Of a stretch of 64,000 nt of DNA, positions 35,935 to 44,441 are shown piece by piece. This DNA comes from Paracoccus onubensis. GTDB lineage: Bacteria > Pseudomonadota > Alphaproteobacteria > Rhodobacterales > Rhodobacteraceae. Position numbers and translations under genes: made by a program. Positions within the stretch are counted from its first letter, which is position 1, and the number at the start of each line of letters is the position of its first letter. The notes beneath the pieces were generated by a model that saw only the letters and a list, made by a program, of their open reading frames with translations, made no database searches and was not told the DNA's origin. Where the stretch lies: the NCBI RefSeq assembly GCF_003591515.1, contig NZ_QZCG01000001.1, forward strand, positions 124,001-188,000, given 5' to 3'.

Positions 35935-36419
35935 GCCCTCTCTACGGCAGGCGCGGCGGATGCTGATTTCATCAGGGTGCGGGCTTTGGATACGGCGCGC
36001 AGAATGCGCATATGGGTGCCGCAACGGCACAGGTTGGGTTCAAGACCATGACGCAGCTCATCATCGGTCGCGTCCGGATTGGCCTCCAGGATCGATTGCG
36101 CCCGCATCATCATGCCGGGGATGCAATAGCCGCATTGCGCGGCCTGCTCTTCGATGAAGGCCGTCTGCATCGGGCCGGGATTGTCGATCGTGCCCAGACC
36201 CTCGACCGTCTTGATCTCGCGATCCTCAAGAAGCATTACCGGCGTCAGGCAGGAGAAGACCGCCTTGCCATCGACCATTACCGTGCAGGCGCCGCACTGG
36301 CCCAGACCGCAGCCGAACTTGGCGCCGTTGAGTCCCAGATCGTTGCGCAAGACGTAAAGCAGAGGGGTGGAGGGATCCGCATCGACCTCGTGGGCCGTGC
36401 CATTCACGGTCAGTTTCAT
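35931..36419 (-). CDS. [2Fe-2S] subunit of the molybdenum hydroxylase
   Basis: A 162-residue xanthine-oxidase-type iron-sulfur protein. The N-terminal plant-type cluster is CGLGQCGACTVMVDGKAVFSC, and the C-terminal four-helix cluster is CGYC...CRCG. It starts MKLTVNGTAHEVDADPSTPLL. No signal peptide, so it would ride to the periplasm with the Tat-exported large subunit. It overlaps the cytochrome gene upstream and the molybdenum subunit downstream by four bases each. Confidence 0.93.
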   Translation of the reverse strand: MKLTVNGTAHEVDADPSTPLLYVLRNDLGLNGAKFGCGLGQCGACTVMVDGKAVFSCLTPVMLLEDREIKTVEGLGTIDNPGPMQTAFIEEQAAQCGYCIPGMMMRAQSILEANPDATDDELRHGLEPNLCRCGTHMRILRAVSKARTLMKSASAAPAVERA

Positions 36420-37792
36420 TGGTCTTTTGCTCCTACATTGTCGGGGCCGCGTTCGATGCCATCGGACGGCCGCACGCTGACGTGATATTTCCCGCTTCTG
36501 GTATCGGTCAGCCGGCTTGCGACATCGTCCCAATTGGGCTGCTGGGCGAATTCCTCACGCAGATAGGCAAGCAGGTCGCTCATTTGCTGATCGTTCATGA
36601 TCGCTGCAAAACCCGGCATGATCGAGCTTTGCCGCCCGCTTGCGGCTGGCAGGCCGAACAGGATGACATTGATCGCATTTTGTGGATCGGGCGCATTCAA
36701 TGCGCTTGAAAGATGGAGATTGCTTCCCCCGAAAGGCTGCGGACGATTACTGTCATGGCATGTCGCGCAGGCGGCGTAATAGATGGTCTCGCCGCGTGCG
36801 GCCGGGGTGTCGTCCTGCGCGCCCGATGCCGAGGCCAGAACCAGATCGGATGCCGCCGCCGCTTTCAATGCCTGTTCACCGCGCTGCTCGCGTTCGGCCG
36901 ACGGCGTGCCCATCAGCGACTCCAGATAGACCGCGATCGCCCTGATATCCGAATCCGGAAGCAGGCCAAGATTGCCGGTCACCTCGGCCATCGGGCCGTT
37001 GGCGACGCCGTGATCGGCATGCCAGCCCCGGCGCAGATAGGCGTAAAGACTGTCCGCCGTCCATGGCACGGGCGCGGGCGACGCCTCGTTCAAAGCGAAG
37101 GCCGACCAGCCTTCTGCCTCGCCCCCGGCAAGATATGCGTCGGGTTTTTCGGCGCCAAAGGCATTTCGCGGTGTATGGCAGGCGCCGCAATGGCCAAGCC
37201 CGTCGACCAGATAAGCGCCGCGATTCCACTCGTCGCTTCGCGAGGCGACATTCTGATGGGCGCCTTCGTCGAAGAACAGCAATTTCCAGCCGGCAAGAAC
37301 GAAACGGATGTTCAGCGGAAAGGGAAGCTCGTTTGCCAGCGGCGATTGTTTTACCGCGGGCCGCGTCATGAGGAAGGCGTAAAGCGCTTTGTTATCCTCG
37401 TCTGAAACCCGGGTGAAGTGGTCGAATGGAAATGCGGGATAGAGATGCGAGCCATCGCGGCTGACGCCCTCGCGCATGGCGCGGCTGAACGCTGCTTCGG
37501 ACCATTGGCCTATCCCGGTTTCCGGATCGGGGGTTATATTGCTGGAATATATGATCCCGAAAGGCGTGGGCATCGCGAAACTGCCCGCGAATGACCGCCC
37601 GCCCGGATTGGTATGGCAGGCCGTGCAATTTCCGACGGCGGCCAGCTGTGCGCCTTTCTCGATCAGTTCCTGATCGAAATCGGCGCGTTGCGGTGGCGTG
37701 GCGGGATCAATCGCCGGCTTCCACGCATAGGCGAACAGGCCCGCTGCAACGATGGCAAGCAGAATGACGAATCTGACGATGAGGCGCTTCAC
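36416..37792 (-). CDS. Membrane-anchored tri-heme cytochrome c subunit
   Basis: A 458-residue cytochrome c with one N-terminal membrane helix (LIVRFVILLAIVAAGLFAYAW) and three heme-binding motifs: CTACH, CGACH and CATCH, at about residues 56, 205 and 350. It matches the cytochrome partners of periplasmic alcohol and aldehyde dehydrogenases and of nicotinate hydroxylase. It should pass electrons from the iron-sulfur subunit to the respiratory chain. It is first in the three-gene operon, which is divergent from the membrane hydroxylase operon. Confidence 0.93.
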   Translation of the reverse strand: MKRLIVRFVILLAIVAAGLFAYAWKPAIDPATPPQRADFDQELIEKGAQLAAVGNCTACHTNPGGRSFAGSFAMPTPFGIIYSSNITPDPETGIGQWSEAAFSRAMREGVSRDGSHLYPAFPFDHFTRVSDEDNKALYAFLMTRPAVKQSPLANELPFPLNIRFVLAGWKLLFFDEGAHQNVASRSDEWNRGAYLVDGLGHCGACHTPRNAFGAEKPDAYLAGGEAEGWSAFALNEASPAPVPWTADSLYAYLRRGWHADHGVANGPMAEVTGNLGLLPDSDIRAIAVYLESLMGTPSAEREQRGEQALKAAAASDLVLASASGAQDDTPAARGETIYYAACATCHDSNRPQPFGGSNLHLSSALNAPDPQNAINVILFGLPAASGRQSSIMPGFAAIMNDQQMSDLLAYLREEFAQQPNWDDVASRLTDTRSGKYHVSVRPSDGIERGPDNVGAKDQ

Positions 37793-37854
37793 GATATTGC
37801 AGTCCTGAACAGGGGGCTTAGCTTGAACGGCTTAGCTGCCATCAGTCGCGTGAA

Positions 37855-37870
37855 TGGTATTATCTATACC
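37855..37870. promoter_or_regulatory. Inverted repeat upstream of the cytochrome operon
   Basis: GGTAT and ATACC surround TATCT, about 65 bases before the cytochrome gene start. The half-site GGTAT recurs in the palindrome upstream of the GntR gene at 42114-42129, so one regulator may control both. Confidence 0.4.
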
Positions 37871-37955
37871 TTATAGCCTCAGCCATCTGAAAATTCCAGC
37901 ATAGTGGCCCCGGCTGATTTCTCTGTGTACCATCCGGCCCTTCGGCGATGCCGAT

Positions 37956-38097
37956 TCAGGCCGGTGGTTTTATGGCGCGGCGCATGGCGTGGCTTTGCCA
38001 TTCCGCCCTTGGCATCGCGCCGATGCGAAGCAGGATCAGCATGGCGCCGATACTCGCGCGGATGGCGGGGGAAGCCTCTGTCCCACGAACCGCTAGA
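37956..38097 (-). pseudogene. Coding-like remnant without a start
   Basis: A minus-strand frame with GC-ending codons reads FLAVRGTEASPAIRASIGAM to the end WQSHAMRRAIKPPA and a TGA, but its 5' side runs into AT-rich intergenic DNA with no start codon. It stands in the 424-bp gap between divergent operons. It may be the 3' end of a deleted gene. No family is recognised. The rest of the gap is promoter-like. Confidence 0.2.
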
Positions 38098-38167
38098 AAG
38101 CAATTAATTCCAATAAAAATACATAATTTCAATTGGTTAATTTCTGATCAAAGCTCTGCTTGTAATT

Positions 38168-38177
38168 GATATATCAG
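38168..38177. promoter_or_regulatory. Shared GATATATCAG motif upstream of the membrane hydroxylase
   Basis: The decamer lies inside the 10-bp palindrome TGATATATCA (38167-38176), 40 bases before the hydroxylase start, and recurs exactly upstream of the MFS gene at 44442-44451. Candidate site for the GntR regulator encoded between them. Confidence 0.4.
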
Positions 38178-38216
38178 TAAGATATCATAACCGAGAATCG
38201 TCTAAGGGAGAGGGCA

Positions 38217-39002
38217 ATGGAACTTCAGAACACCCAGATGTCTGAACGCCAGAAGAAGTACCGCGCCAATTATCGTCAGCGGGTGGCCGGCTGGTATAAC
38301 GGCTTTCTGCATATCGTCATCATCTATGTGATCGGTCTGACGGCGTTCTATGTCTATGTGTCGAACATTCATGACGTGACGCCACTGGAATGGCTGACGA
38401 TCCCGGTCGTCTTTCTGTTCTGCAATTTCTTCGAATGGTGGCTTCATCTCTATGTCATGCACCGGCCCTCGAAGAACCCGATCGCCCGGGCGGTCTACAA
38501 CCGCCACACCCTGCAGCATCATCAGTTTTTCACCGAAGTCGAAATGCGCTTCGCGGATCACAAGGATTATCGCGTGACTTTCTTTCCGCCCTATGCGCTG
38601 GCGGCCTTCACGCTGATGTCGATCCCCGGCGCCATTGTCCTGGGCTATCTGTTTACGCCGAATGTCGGCTGGCTGTTCATCGCAACCACCACAAGCGTCT
38701 ACATGATTTATGAATTCATGCATTTCTGCTGTCATGTCGAAGAGAACTGGTTCGTGCGGAACATGCCCTTCATCAATACCAACCGGCGCCATCACACCGC
38801 GCATCACGATCAGTCCCTGATGATGGAGCGGAATATGAATCTGACTTTTCCGATCATGGACTGGCTGTTCGGCACCTCTGACCTGAATCGTGGTCTGCTT
38901 GGCCATCTCTTTAACGGCTACGAGACGCGTTATGTCCGCCGCGACATGCGCAAGACCTCGCGCAAACCGGTTCAGGCATCCGGCTCGCATCCAGCCGAAT
39001 AG
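38217..39002 (+). CDS. Membrane di-iron hydroxylase (sterol desaturase / fatty acid hydroxylase superfamily)
   Basis: A 261-residue integral membrane oxygenase. The eight-histidine pattern is visible: HLYVMH near residue 81, HTLQHH near 101, and NRRHHTAHH near 197, with another His-rich helix HFCCHVEEN between. Four or more membrane helices surround them. Such enzymes use a di-iron centre, O2 and an electron donor to hydroxylate or desaturate unactivated C-H bonds. GGGAGAGGGC precedes the ATG. Three small genes, an alcohol dehydrogenase and a hydrolase follow, which suggests a catabolic rather than lipid-modifying role. The substrate is unknown. Confidence 0.85.
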   Translation: MELQNTQMSERQKKYRANYRQRVAGWYNGFLHIVIIYVIGLTAFYVYVSNIHDVTPLEWLTIPVVFLFCNFFEWWLHLYVMHRPSKNPIARAVYNRHTLQHHQFFTEVEMRFADHKDYRVTFFPPYALAAFTLMSIPGAIVLGYLFTPNVGWLFIATTTSVYMIYEFMHFCCHVEENWFVRNMPFINTNRRHHTAHHDQSLMMERNMNLTFPIMDWLFGTSDLNRGLLGHLFNGYETRYVRRDMRKTSRKPVQASGSHPAE

Positions 39003-39106
39003 ACATCAATCAAAACAGGTAGCGGGCGAAACAGGCAACGGGATTCGCTGTTGGCGGTGTCCAGCCGCCGGTGGTGCCGTGTCCTGACCCGGGAGAAAGC
39101 AATACC

Positions 39107-39478
39107 ATGGATATGATCGAACCGAACATCACCGGCCTTTTCATCTTCGCACTGCTTGCCAGCGTGGGAAGTCTGGGCGTACTGGTTCTGAGTGGCGTTT
39201 TCCCTCTGGCCACCCGTCCGGAACTGAAACGGCCGGTGGGCATCGGACTTATCGCGGTGAACCTGCTGCTGCTGGCCGCCGTTCTCTATGGCACGATCAG
39301 CTTCGGACTGAACGAGCTTCGCTGGACCAGCATGGTCATCGTCGGCGGCATGGCGTTTCTGTTTACGCCGGGGCTTTTCAACGCCTGGCCGGGCAAATGG
39401 CGGGACGGAGTTGCCGGGCTCGTCACGGTGACGCTGGGACTGGGCGCGACGGCATATCTGCTTGGATCAATCACCTGA
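39107..39478 (+). CDS. Small four-helix membrane protein, 123 aa
   Basis: MDMIEPNITGLFIFALLASV opens a protein that is almost entirely hydrophobic, with about four helices, a short polar loop (ATRPELKRPVG) and NAWPGKWRDG between helices three and four. No family is recognised. GGGAGAAAG precedes the ATG by seven bases. It lies 104 bases after the hydroxylase and 52 before another tiny membrane gene, so it may be a subunit or electron-transfer partner of the hydroxylase in the membrane. That is inference. Confidence 0.7.
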   Translation: MDMIEPNITGLFIFALLASVGSLGVLVLSGVFPLATRPELKRPVGIGLIAVNLLLLAAVLYGTISFGLNELRWTSMVIVGGMAFLFTPGLFNAWPGKWRDGVAGLVTVTLGLGATAYLLGSIT

Positions 39479-39530
39479 TCGCCACGCATATCCAAGGCTG
39501 GTCGCTTTATTCGTTACAGGAGGAACTTAT

Positions 39531-39722
39531 ATGCCCTTCCACATCAAATTTGGCCTGTCCGTGATGGTGGCGCTCGCCGCCTTGGCCGGATGGTTCTTTA
39601 TGGGTCACCTTGGCCAGACAGGTCCGCAATGGGCACTGACATTTCTTGGCCCCTTCAGTGTCTTCTCCTTGTGGATCTTCCCCGAGGTGATGCGGGGTAA
39701 AGCGGATGGGAGGAAATCATGA
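39531..39722 (+). CDS. Small two-helix membrane protein, 63 aa
   Basis: MPFHIKFGLSVMVALAALAG begins a 63-residue protein with two membrane helices (residues about 5-25 and 34-52) and a positively charged C-terminal tail (RGKADGRKS). AGGAGGAA precedes the ATG by five bases, a very strong site. Its TGA overlaps the next ATG. Unknown family; the strong ribosome site and coupling argue for a real, abundant protein of the hydroxylase complex. Confidence 0.68.
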   Translation: MPFHIKFGLSVMVALAALAGWFFMGHLGQTGPQWALTFLGPFSVFSLWIFPEVMRGKADGRKS

Positions 39723-40027
39723 AAACATATACCGGTGATCGCACCATTGACGGCGTCGTCGTCGAGGTGAACGGGCAGGAACTCCCCAGCCATGCCGATA
39801 TCAGGAAATTCACCAATGCGGATTACGAATGGGGCTATGAAGGACTGGCGGCTACTCAGCTGGCTTTCGCGATGCTTTACGATCATACCGGCGATGCAAG
39901 CCTGGCCATCCGGCTTGCCACGGCCTTCATGAAGAAGGTGACGGCGAATTTCGGCAATGACTGGGAAATGACATCCGCCGACATGGACAGCGCCATCGAT
40001 CAAATCGAATCCGTGCGCGCGGGTTGA
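39719..40027 (+). CDS. DUF6166-like protein
   Basis: A 102-residue soluble protein. YTGDRTIDGVVVEVNGQELP, then EWGYEGLAATQLAFAMLYDHTGD and VTANFGNDWEMTSADMD follow the DUF6166 pattern, a domain of unknown function that I recall mainly from phage, plasmid and haloarchaeal proteins. ATGA overlap with the tiny membrane gene before it. Its presence inside a catabolic operon is unusual, and no biochemical role can be read from it. Confidence 0.7.
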   Translation: MKTYTGDRTIDGVVVEVNGQELPSHADIRKFTNADYEWGYEGLAATQLAFAMLYDHTGDASLAIRLATAFMKKVTANFGNDWEMTSADMDSAIDQIESVRAG

Positions 40028-40106
40028 ACAGCCATGCTTACCATCGGGCAAAAGCATGCGACCACGGCTGACGCCGCCAAACAGATATCGTCGAAGGAAA
40101 CCCGCA

Positions 40107-41216
40107 ATGAATTTGAGTTTCAGGGCATCGGTCCTTCATTCAGTGAACAGCCCGCTGAAGACCGAAACGGTAGAGGTCGCCGGGCTGGCTGCGCGGGATG
40201 TCCTTGTCAGGATCTGTGCCGCGGGACTGTGCCACACCGATCTTGAGGTGATCGATGGCTCGCTTCGGCAGCCTTTGCCGATCGTGCTGGGACACGAAGC
40301 CGCAGGGGTGGTCGAGGCAGTCGGTCCGGAAGCAGACAAGGTTGCGGTCGGGGATCATGTGATCCTGTCGTGGAACCCCCATTGCGGTCATTGTTTCTAC
40401 TGCGATCACAGCCTGCCGATCCTTTGCGAGACCTATCTTGCGAATACTCCGGCGGCGCTTGCCTTCGATGGCCGGCCACGGGCGCGGCTTTCCGGAGGCG
40501 AGGATCTGCATCAGCTGATGTATATGGGGGCCTTCGGCGAGTTCTGCGTGGTTCAGGATCAGCAGGCCATCCCGATCCCGAAGGAAATGCCCTTTCCGCA
40601 GGCCGCCCTGATCGGCTGCGGCGTGATGACGGGCGTCGGCGCGGCGATTAACGTGGCGCAGGTCAGCCCGGGATCGTCGGTCATGGTCATTGGCTGCGGC
40701 GCGGTCGGGCTGGCGGCAATACAGGGCGCGGTTCTGGGAGGAGCCGACCGGATCATCGCGGTCGATTTGCAGGACAGCCGTCTTGAGGTCGCGAAACGGA
40801 TGGGCGCCTCTGTGCTGGTCAATCCGGCCCGTGACGACGCCGTTCAGGCAGCCCGGGACATCACATCGGGCCGTGGCGTCGACACGGCTCTGGAATCTGC
40901 CGGAAATGAACCCGCGTTCCGGCTGACTGTCGAGGCCGTGCGTCCCGGCGGGCAGGTGATCTGGCTGGGCAAGACCGATGTGAACAAGGATGTCTCTTTC
41001 CGCTGGGGCTCGCTCATGCAGGAAAAGCGCATCCGCCGCTCTTCATATGGCGATGCCCGGCCGGCCCGGGATTTCCCCTTTCTTTGCCGCGCCTATCTGG
41101 ACGGCCGCCTTGATCTGGACGCCCTGATCTCGCAGGAGATCGGTCTGGACCAGATCAATGAAGGCTTCGCAGCTTTGCGGGCCGGCGAAACGATCCGCAG
41201 CATTGTCACATTCTGA
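40107..41216 (+). CDS. Zinc-dependent alcohol dehydrogenase (MDR family)
   Basis: A 369-residue medium-chain dehydrogenase. The catalytic zinc ligands lie in GLCHTD and GHEAAGVVE, and the structural zinc site is CGHCFYCDHSLPILC. The NAD-binding motif is IGCGAVGLAAIQGA. Closest in style to class III / aryl-alcohol dehydrogenases. GAAGGAAA precedes the ATG at 40107; an upstream ATG at 40056 has no support. It should oxidise the alcohol made by the membrane hydroxylase to an aldehyde, or handle a similar alcohol. Confidence 0.9.
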   Translation: MNLSFRASVLHSVNSPLKTETVEVAGLAARDVLVRICAAGLCHTDLEVIDGSLRQPLPIVLGHEAAGVVEAVGPEADKVAVGDHVILSWNPHCGHCFYCDHSLPILCETYLANTPAALAFDGRPRARLSGGEDLHQLMYMGAFGEFCVVQDQQAIPIPKEMPFPQAALIGCGVMTGVGAAINVAQVSPGSSVMVIGCGAVGLAAIQGAVLGGADRIIAVDLQDSRLEVAKRMGASVLVNPARDDAVQAARDITSGRGVDTALESAGNEPAFRLTVEAVRPGGQVIWLGKTDVNKDVSFRWGSLMQEKRIRRSSYGDARPARDFPFLCRAYLDGRLDLDALISQEIGLDQINEGFAALRAGETIRSIVTF

Positions 41217-41283
41217 GTCTGCCGGACGGCGGACCGCTTCCCGCCTCCGCATTTATCCATTCAAGCGGAAATTATGGTGAGAC

Positions 41284-42045
41284 ATGATTGTAACCATTCC
41301 CGAGGGCGTGCTTGAATGTCTGAGCGCAGGCGCCACTGAAGACAAGCGTCCAAGCGTGGTGCTGCTGCATGGCATTCAGGGCACGGCGACGATCTGGAAG
41401 CCGTTGCTGCCCGGTCTGTCCTGTCTTGGGCCGGTCCTTGCCCCTCATCTTCGCGGCCGGGCGGGTTCCTACAGCCCGGATCGGCCCGATGCATATGGCC
41501 TGACGGGATTCGCCAGCGATCTGCACACGGTTATTGCAGGATTGCATGGGCCTGTCCTGCTTGTGGGCTGGAGCATGGGCTGTCTGGTCTCGCTTGAATA
41601 TCTGCGTATCCACGGGTCGGATCGATTGATGGGGCTGATGCTGGTCAGCGGCACGCCCTGCATCGGCGCGACCGGAGGCAATGATGCGAACTGGTTTCAT
41701 GGCGACACGCCGGAACGGGTCGCCCGCGAGGCCGCCCAACGTGCGAAACGGCTGCAATTGACGGAAACCGCGACGGATGTTGCGGTCGCGGGCTCATGGC
41801 TTGCCGTTCGGGCTGCCGATTTTCGCGATTTCCTGCCACAGATCGACCTGCCGACCATGGTTCTTCATGGATCCGAAGATAGTGAATGCCCCGTTGCGCA
41901 TGCCAGCATATTCGCCCGTTCCATACCTGGCGCGCAACTTGGCATCTGGGAAGGATGCGGTCATGTCCCGATGACCTATGCGCCTGAACGATTTTCCCGC
42001 GCGGTGGCGGATTTTTTCCATATTTGTCAAGGATGTTCCGCGTGA
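41284..42045 (+). CDS. Alpha/beta hydrolase
   Basis: A 253-residue hydrolase. The oxyanion region VVLLHGIQGTATIW, the nucleophile elbow VGWSMG near residue 97, the acid in HGSEDSECP and the His in GCGHVPMTYAPERF give a complete triad. Proteins of this size act as esterases, lactonases or C-C hydrolases in catabolism. It follows the alcohol dehydrogenase by 67 bases and precedes the GntR regulator. Substrate unknown. Confidence 0.87.
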   Translation: MIVTIPEGVLECLSAGATEDKRPSVVLLHGIQGTATIWKPLLPGLSCLGPVLAPHLRGRAGSYSPDRPDAYGLTGFASDLHTVIAGLHGPVLLVGWSMGCLVSLEYLRIHGSDRLMGLMLVSGTPCIGATGGNDANWFHGDTPERVAREAAQRAKRLQLTETATDVAVAGSWLAVRAADFRDFLPQIDLPTMVLHGSEDSECPVAHASIFARSIPGAQLGIWEGCGHVPMTYAPERFSRAVADFFHICQGCSA

Positions 42046-42113
42046 TCGTGGGCAGTTTGTTTTGCCCTGCAGCCCGCAGGTCCGCGCAGGGTGCCGTTTG
42101 CGCTCTTGGCGCG

Positions 42114-42129
42114 ATGGTATATAAACCAT
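42114..42129. promoter_or_regulatory. Palindrome upstream of the GntR gene
   Basis: ATGGT and ACCAT flank ATATAA, 67-82 bases before the regulator start, and an overlapping CATATATG follows. TGGT...ACCA symmetry is typical of GntR-FadR-family operators, so autoregulation is likely. Confidence 0.5.
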
Positions 42130-42195
42130 ATATGTGAGATCGTCAGAGCCAATCCGCGAGTCTCCGGGTAAACTATTCAGGATGATCGTCACGTC

Positions 42196-42873
42196 ATGAG
42201 TGCATCAGACATTACTACGCCAGCTCGTCTAACCGGCGACAAGAACAGCACTCTGACCGACCGTGCCTATCATCAGCTTGAAGAGCGAATCGTCAATTTG
42301 CAGCTTGAACCCGGTCAGGTCCTGTCCGAGGCGCAGCTTGCCGAGGAACTTGGCATCGGGCGCACTCCGGTGCGGGAGGCATTGCAGCGGCTGGCCAGCG
42401 AAGGTCTGGTGAATGTGCTGCCCCGACGCGGTATTCTGGTCTCGGAAATCAATCTTTCACGGCAATTGCTTCTGCTCGAACTGCGCCGGGAGGTCGAACG
42501 CCTTTGCACCCGCAAGGCCGCGCAGCGTGTGCTTCCCGATGAACGCGAGGCGTTCCGTATTTTGGCCGATGCTTTGGCCGAAGCCGCCAAAAATCGCGAC
42601 GACGCGGCCTTCATGCGGTTGGATCTGGAATTCAATCAGGCATTGGTGGCTGCCTGCCGCAATGAGTTCGCCGAACGCGCGATGCGCCGCATTCAGGGCC
42701 TCTCTCGCCGCTTCTGGTTTCAGCATTACCGTGAAGCGCTGGATCTGGAGCGTTGCGCCAATCTGCATGCAAAGGTTGCGCGGATGATTTCCGAGGGCGA
42801 TGCCGATCGTGCGGCTGACGCATCGGATGAACTGATGGATTATATCGTCGAATTCACGCGCTCAACGATCTGA
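42196..42873 (+). CDS. GntR-family regulator (FCD domain)
   Basis: A 225-residue regulator. The winged HTH is YHQLEERIVNLQLEPGQVLSEAQLAEELGIGRTPVREALQRLASEGLV, and the C-terminal FCD domain shows ELRREVERLCTRKAA and LDLEFNQALVAACRNEF and ends in helices with HAKVARMISEGD. It is placed between the hydroxylase operon and the convergent MFS gene, and is probably the pathway repressor. A palindromic candidate operator precedes it. Confidence 0.9.
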   Translation: MSASDITTPARLTGDKNSTLTDRAYHQLEERIVNLQLEPGQVLSEAQLAEELGIGRTPVREALQRLASEGLVNVLPRRGILVSEINLSRQLLLLELRREVERLCTRKAAQRVLPDEREAFRILADALAEAAKNRDDAAFMRLDLEFNQALVAACRNEFAERAMRRIQGLSRRFWFQHYREALDLERCANLHAKVARMISEGDADRAADASDELMDYIVEFTRSTI

Positions 42874-42913
42874 TATCCGGCAGCCGGGCGGCGGCGGGAC
42901 CGGCATCTGTAAC

Positions 42914-42941
42914 CCGGCCGCCAGTCTGTCCCGGCGGCCGG
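42914..42941 (+). terminator. Terminator between the GntR and MFS genes
   Basis: CCGGCCGCC pairs with GGCGGCCGG across a ten-base loop and is followed by a T-rich tract (ATTGATTGTT). It lies 40 bases after the GntR stop, between convergent genes. Confidence 0.65.
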
Positions 42942-42957
42942 ATTGATTGTTCTGCGA

Positions 42958-44385
42958 TCAATGCGAGATTTCTTCGAGCGATTTGCCCCTTGTCTCGATC
43001 CCGAAGATGCCGATGGCCAATGCGGCGACAATGAACGAGCCCGCTCCAAGCGCAAACACACCGCTATTGCCCAATGTAGGCAGGACGATCCCGATGATAT
43101 ACGGGCCAAGCAGCGACCCGATCCGGCCGATGGCCGAGGCGCAGCCCGCGCCGGTGGCCCGGGAGCGTGTCGGGTAAAGTTCCGGCGTATATGCGTAAAG
43201 CACCGACCACATCCCGAACAGGAAGAACTGCATGACAAGGCCGTAAGAGATGAGCATGGCGGTCGTCGTCGCGTTGCCATAGAAATATGCCGCAACCGCG
43301 GAGCCGATCAACATCATCATTGCGGTGGGTTTACGTCCCCATTTGTCCAGCAAGATGGCGGCCGCAACGAATCCGGGCAGACCGGCCAGAGAGATCGTGA
43401 TCGTATAAGTGACCGATTGGGAAACGCTATGTCCCGCATCCTGTAGCAATGCGCTGAGCCAGGTCGTCAGCCCATAGAAACCCAGCAGGGCAAAGAACCA
43501 CACCGTCCAGATCATCATCGTCCGGCTGGCATAACCGTTGGACCACAATTCGAGAAAAGAGAAACGGCGCTCTTCGCTGGCGCGGCTTTCGATCGGCTTC
43601 GGAGCCGGTAGCGTCCGTCCTTCGGGCAGCCGTTTCAGAACTTTCTCTTCGATCCGGCTCATGACCCGTTCCGCCTGATCATTGCGTCCGCGATCCGCCA
43701 GCCAGCGAGGCGATTCGGGTACGAAAATCCGGATTATCAGCAGGAAAGCGGCTGGAATGGCCTGGAACAGGAACATTGTGCGCCAGTCGAAATGAGTCAG
43801 GAACAGCAGGCTCAGCAAGCCCGCCGCGATAAAGCCGATGGGCCAGAACCCCTCCAGAACGGCAAGGTAACGCCCCCGTTTCGCGGTCGGCAGGATCTCC
43901 GAGACGATCGCCAGCGCCACGGGGAACTCCATTCCCATGCCAAAGCCAAGCAGCAGCCGGGCATAACCAAGCGTTTGCGCATCCGGTGCATAGGCGCACC
44001 ACAGGCTTCCCAGGCCCCAGAATACCATACTGACCTGAAAGACCATTTTTCGTCCGAAACGGTCAGCGGCCATGCCGGCGATGGCAGCGCCCAGGAACAT
44101 GCCTATGAAGCTCATGCTGGACAGCAGGCCAGCCTGAGCCGTGGTCAAACCGAATTCATTGCGGATTGAGCCCAGAAGAAATGTCAGTGAGCCGAGATCG
44201 ATCGAATCGAAGAGCCAGGCGGTCGCAATAATACCGAAAATGAAACGCTGATAGCCGGTCATCGGCAATCGATCGAGCCTTGCGGCGATCATCGCATCGG
44301 ACGCCGTTTCGGCAGCTCCGCGCACAACCTTGGAAGATGGGCTCGGGGCGGCAATCCCCCCGGCGCCTGTCGTCAGGTCTGTCAT
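42958..44385 (-). CDS. MFS transporter, SP/AAHS type
   Basis: A 475-residue, 12-helix transporter with a 45-residue N-terminal extension. The loop motif GMAADRFGRKMVFQ between helices 2 and 3 and VPESPRWLADRGR before the central loop are typical of sugar-porter and aromatic-acid MFS proteins. GGGAGGAG precedes the ATG. It is transcribed toward the GntR gene and shares GATATATCAG with the hydroxylase promoter, so it probably imports the substrate of regions 7-8. An organic acid or aromatic compound is the best guess. Confidence 0.9.
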   Translation of the reverse strand: MTDLTTGAGGIAAPSPSSKVVRGAAETASDAMIAARLDRLPMTGYQRFIFGIIATAWLFDSIDLGSLTFLLGSIRNEFGLTTAQAGLLSSMSFIGMFLGAAIAGMAADRFGRKMVFQVSMVFWGLGSLWCAYAPDAQTLGYARLLLGFGMGMEFPVALAIVSEILPTAKRGRYLAVLEGFWPIGFIAAGLLSLLFLTHFDWRTMFLFQAIPAAFLLIIRIFVPESPRWLADRGRNDQAERVMSRIEEKVLKRLPEGRTLPAPKPIESRASEERRFSFLELWSNGYASRTMMIWTVWFFALLGFYGLTTWLSALLQDAGHSVSQSVTYTITISLAGLPGFVAAAILLDKWGRKPTAMMMLIGSAVAAYFYGNATTTAMLISYGLVMQFFLFGMWSVLYAYTPELYPTRSRATGAGCASAIGRIGSLLGPYIIGIVLPTLGNSGVFALGAGSFIVAALAIGIFGIETRGKSLEEISH

Positions 44386-44441
44386 GTGAACTCCTCCCTT
44401 TCACAGCTACCTCCATACAGATCTACGATTAAAATGCAATA

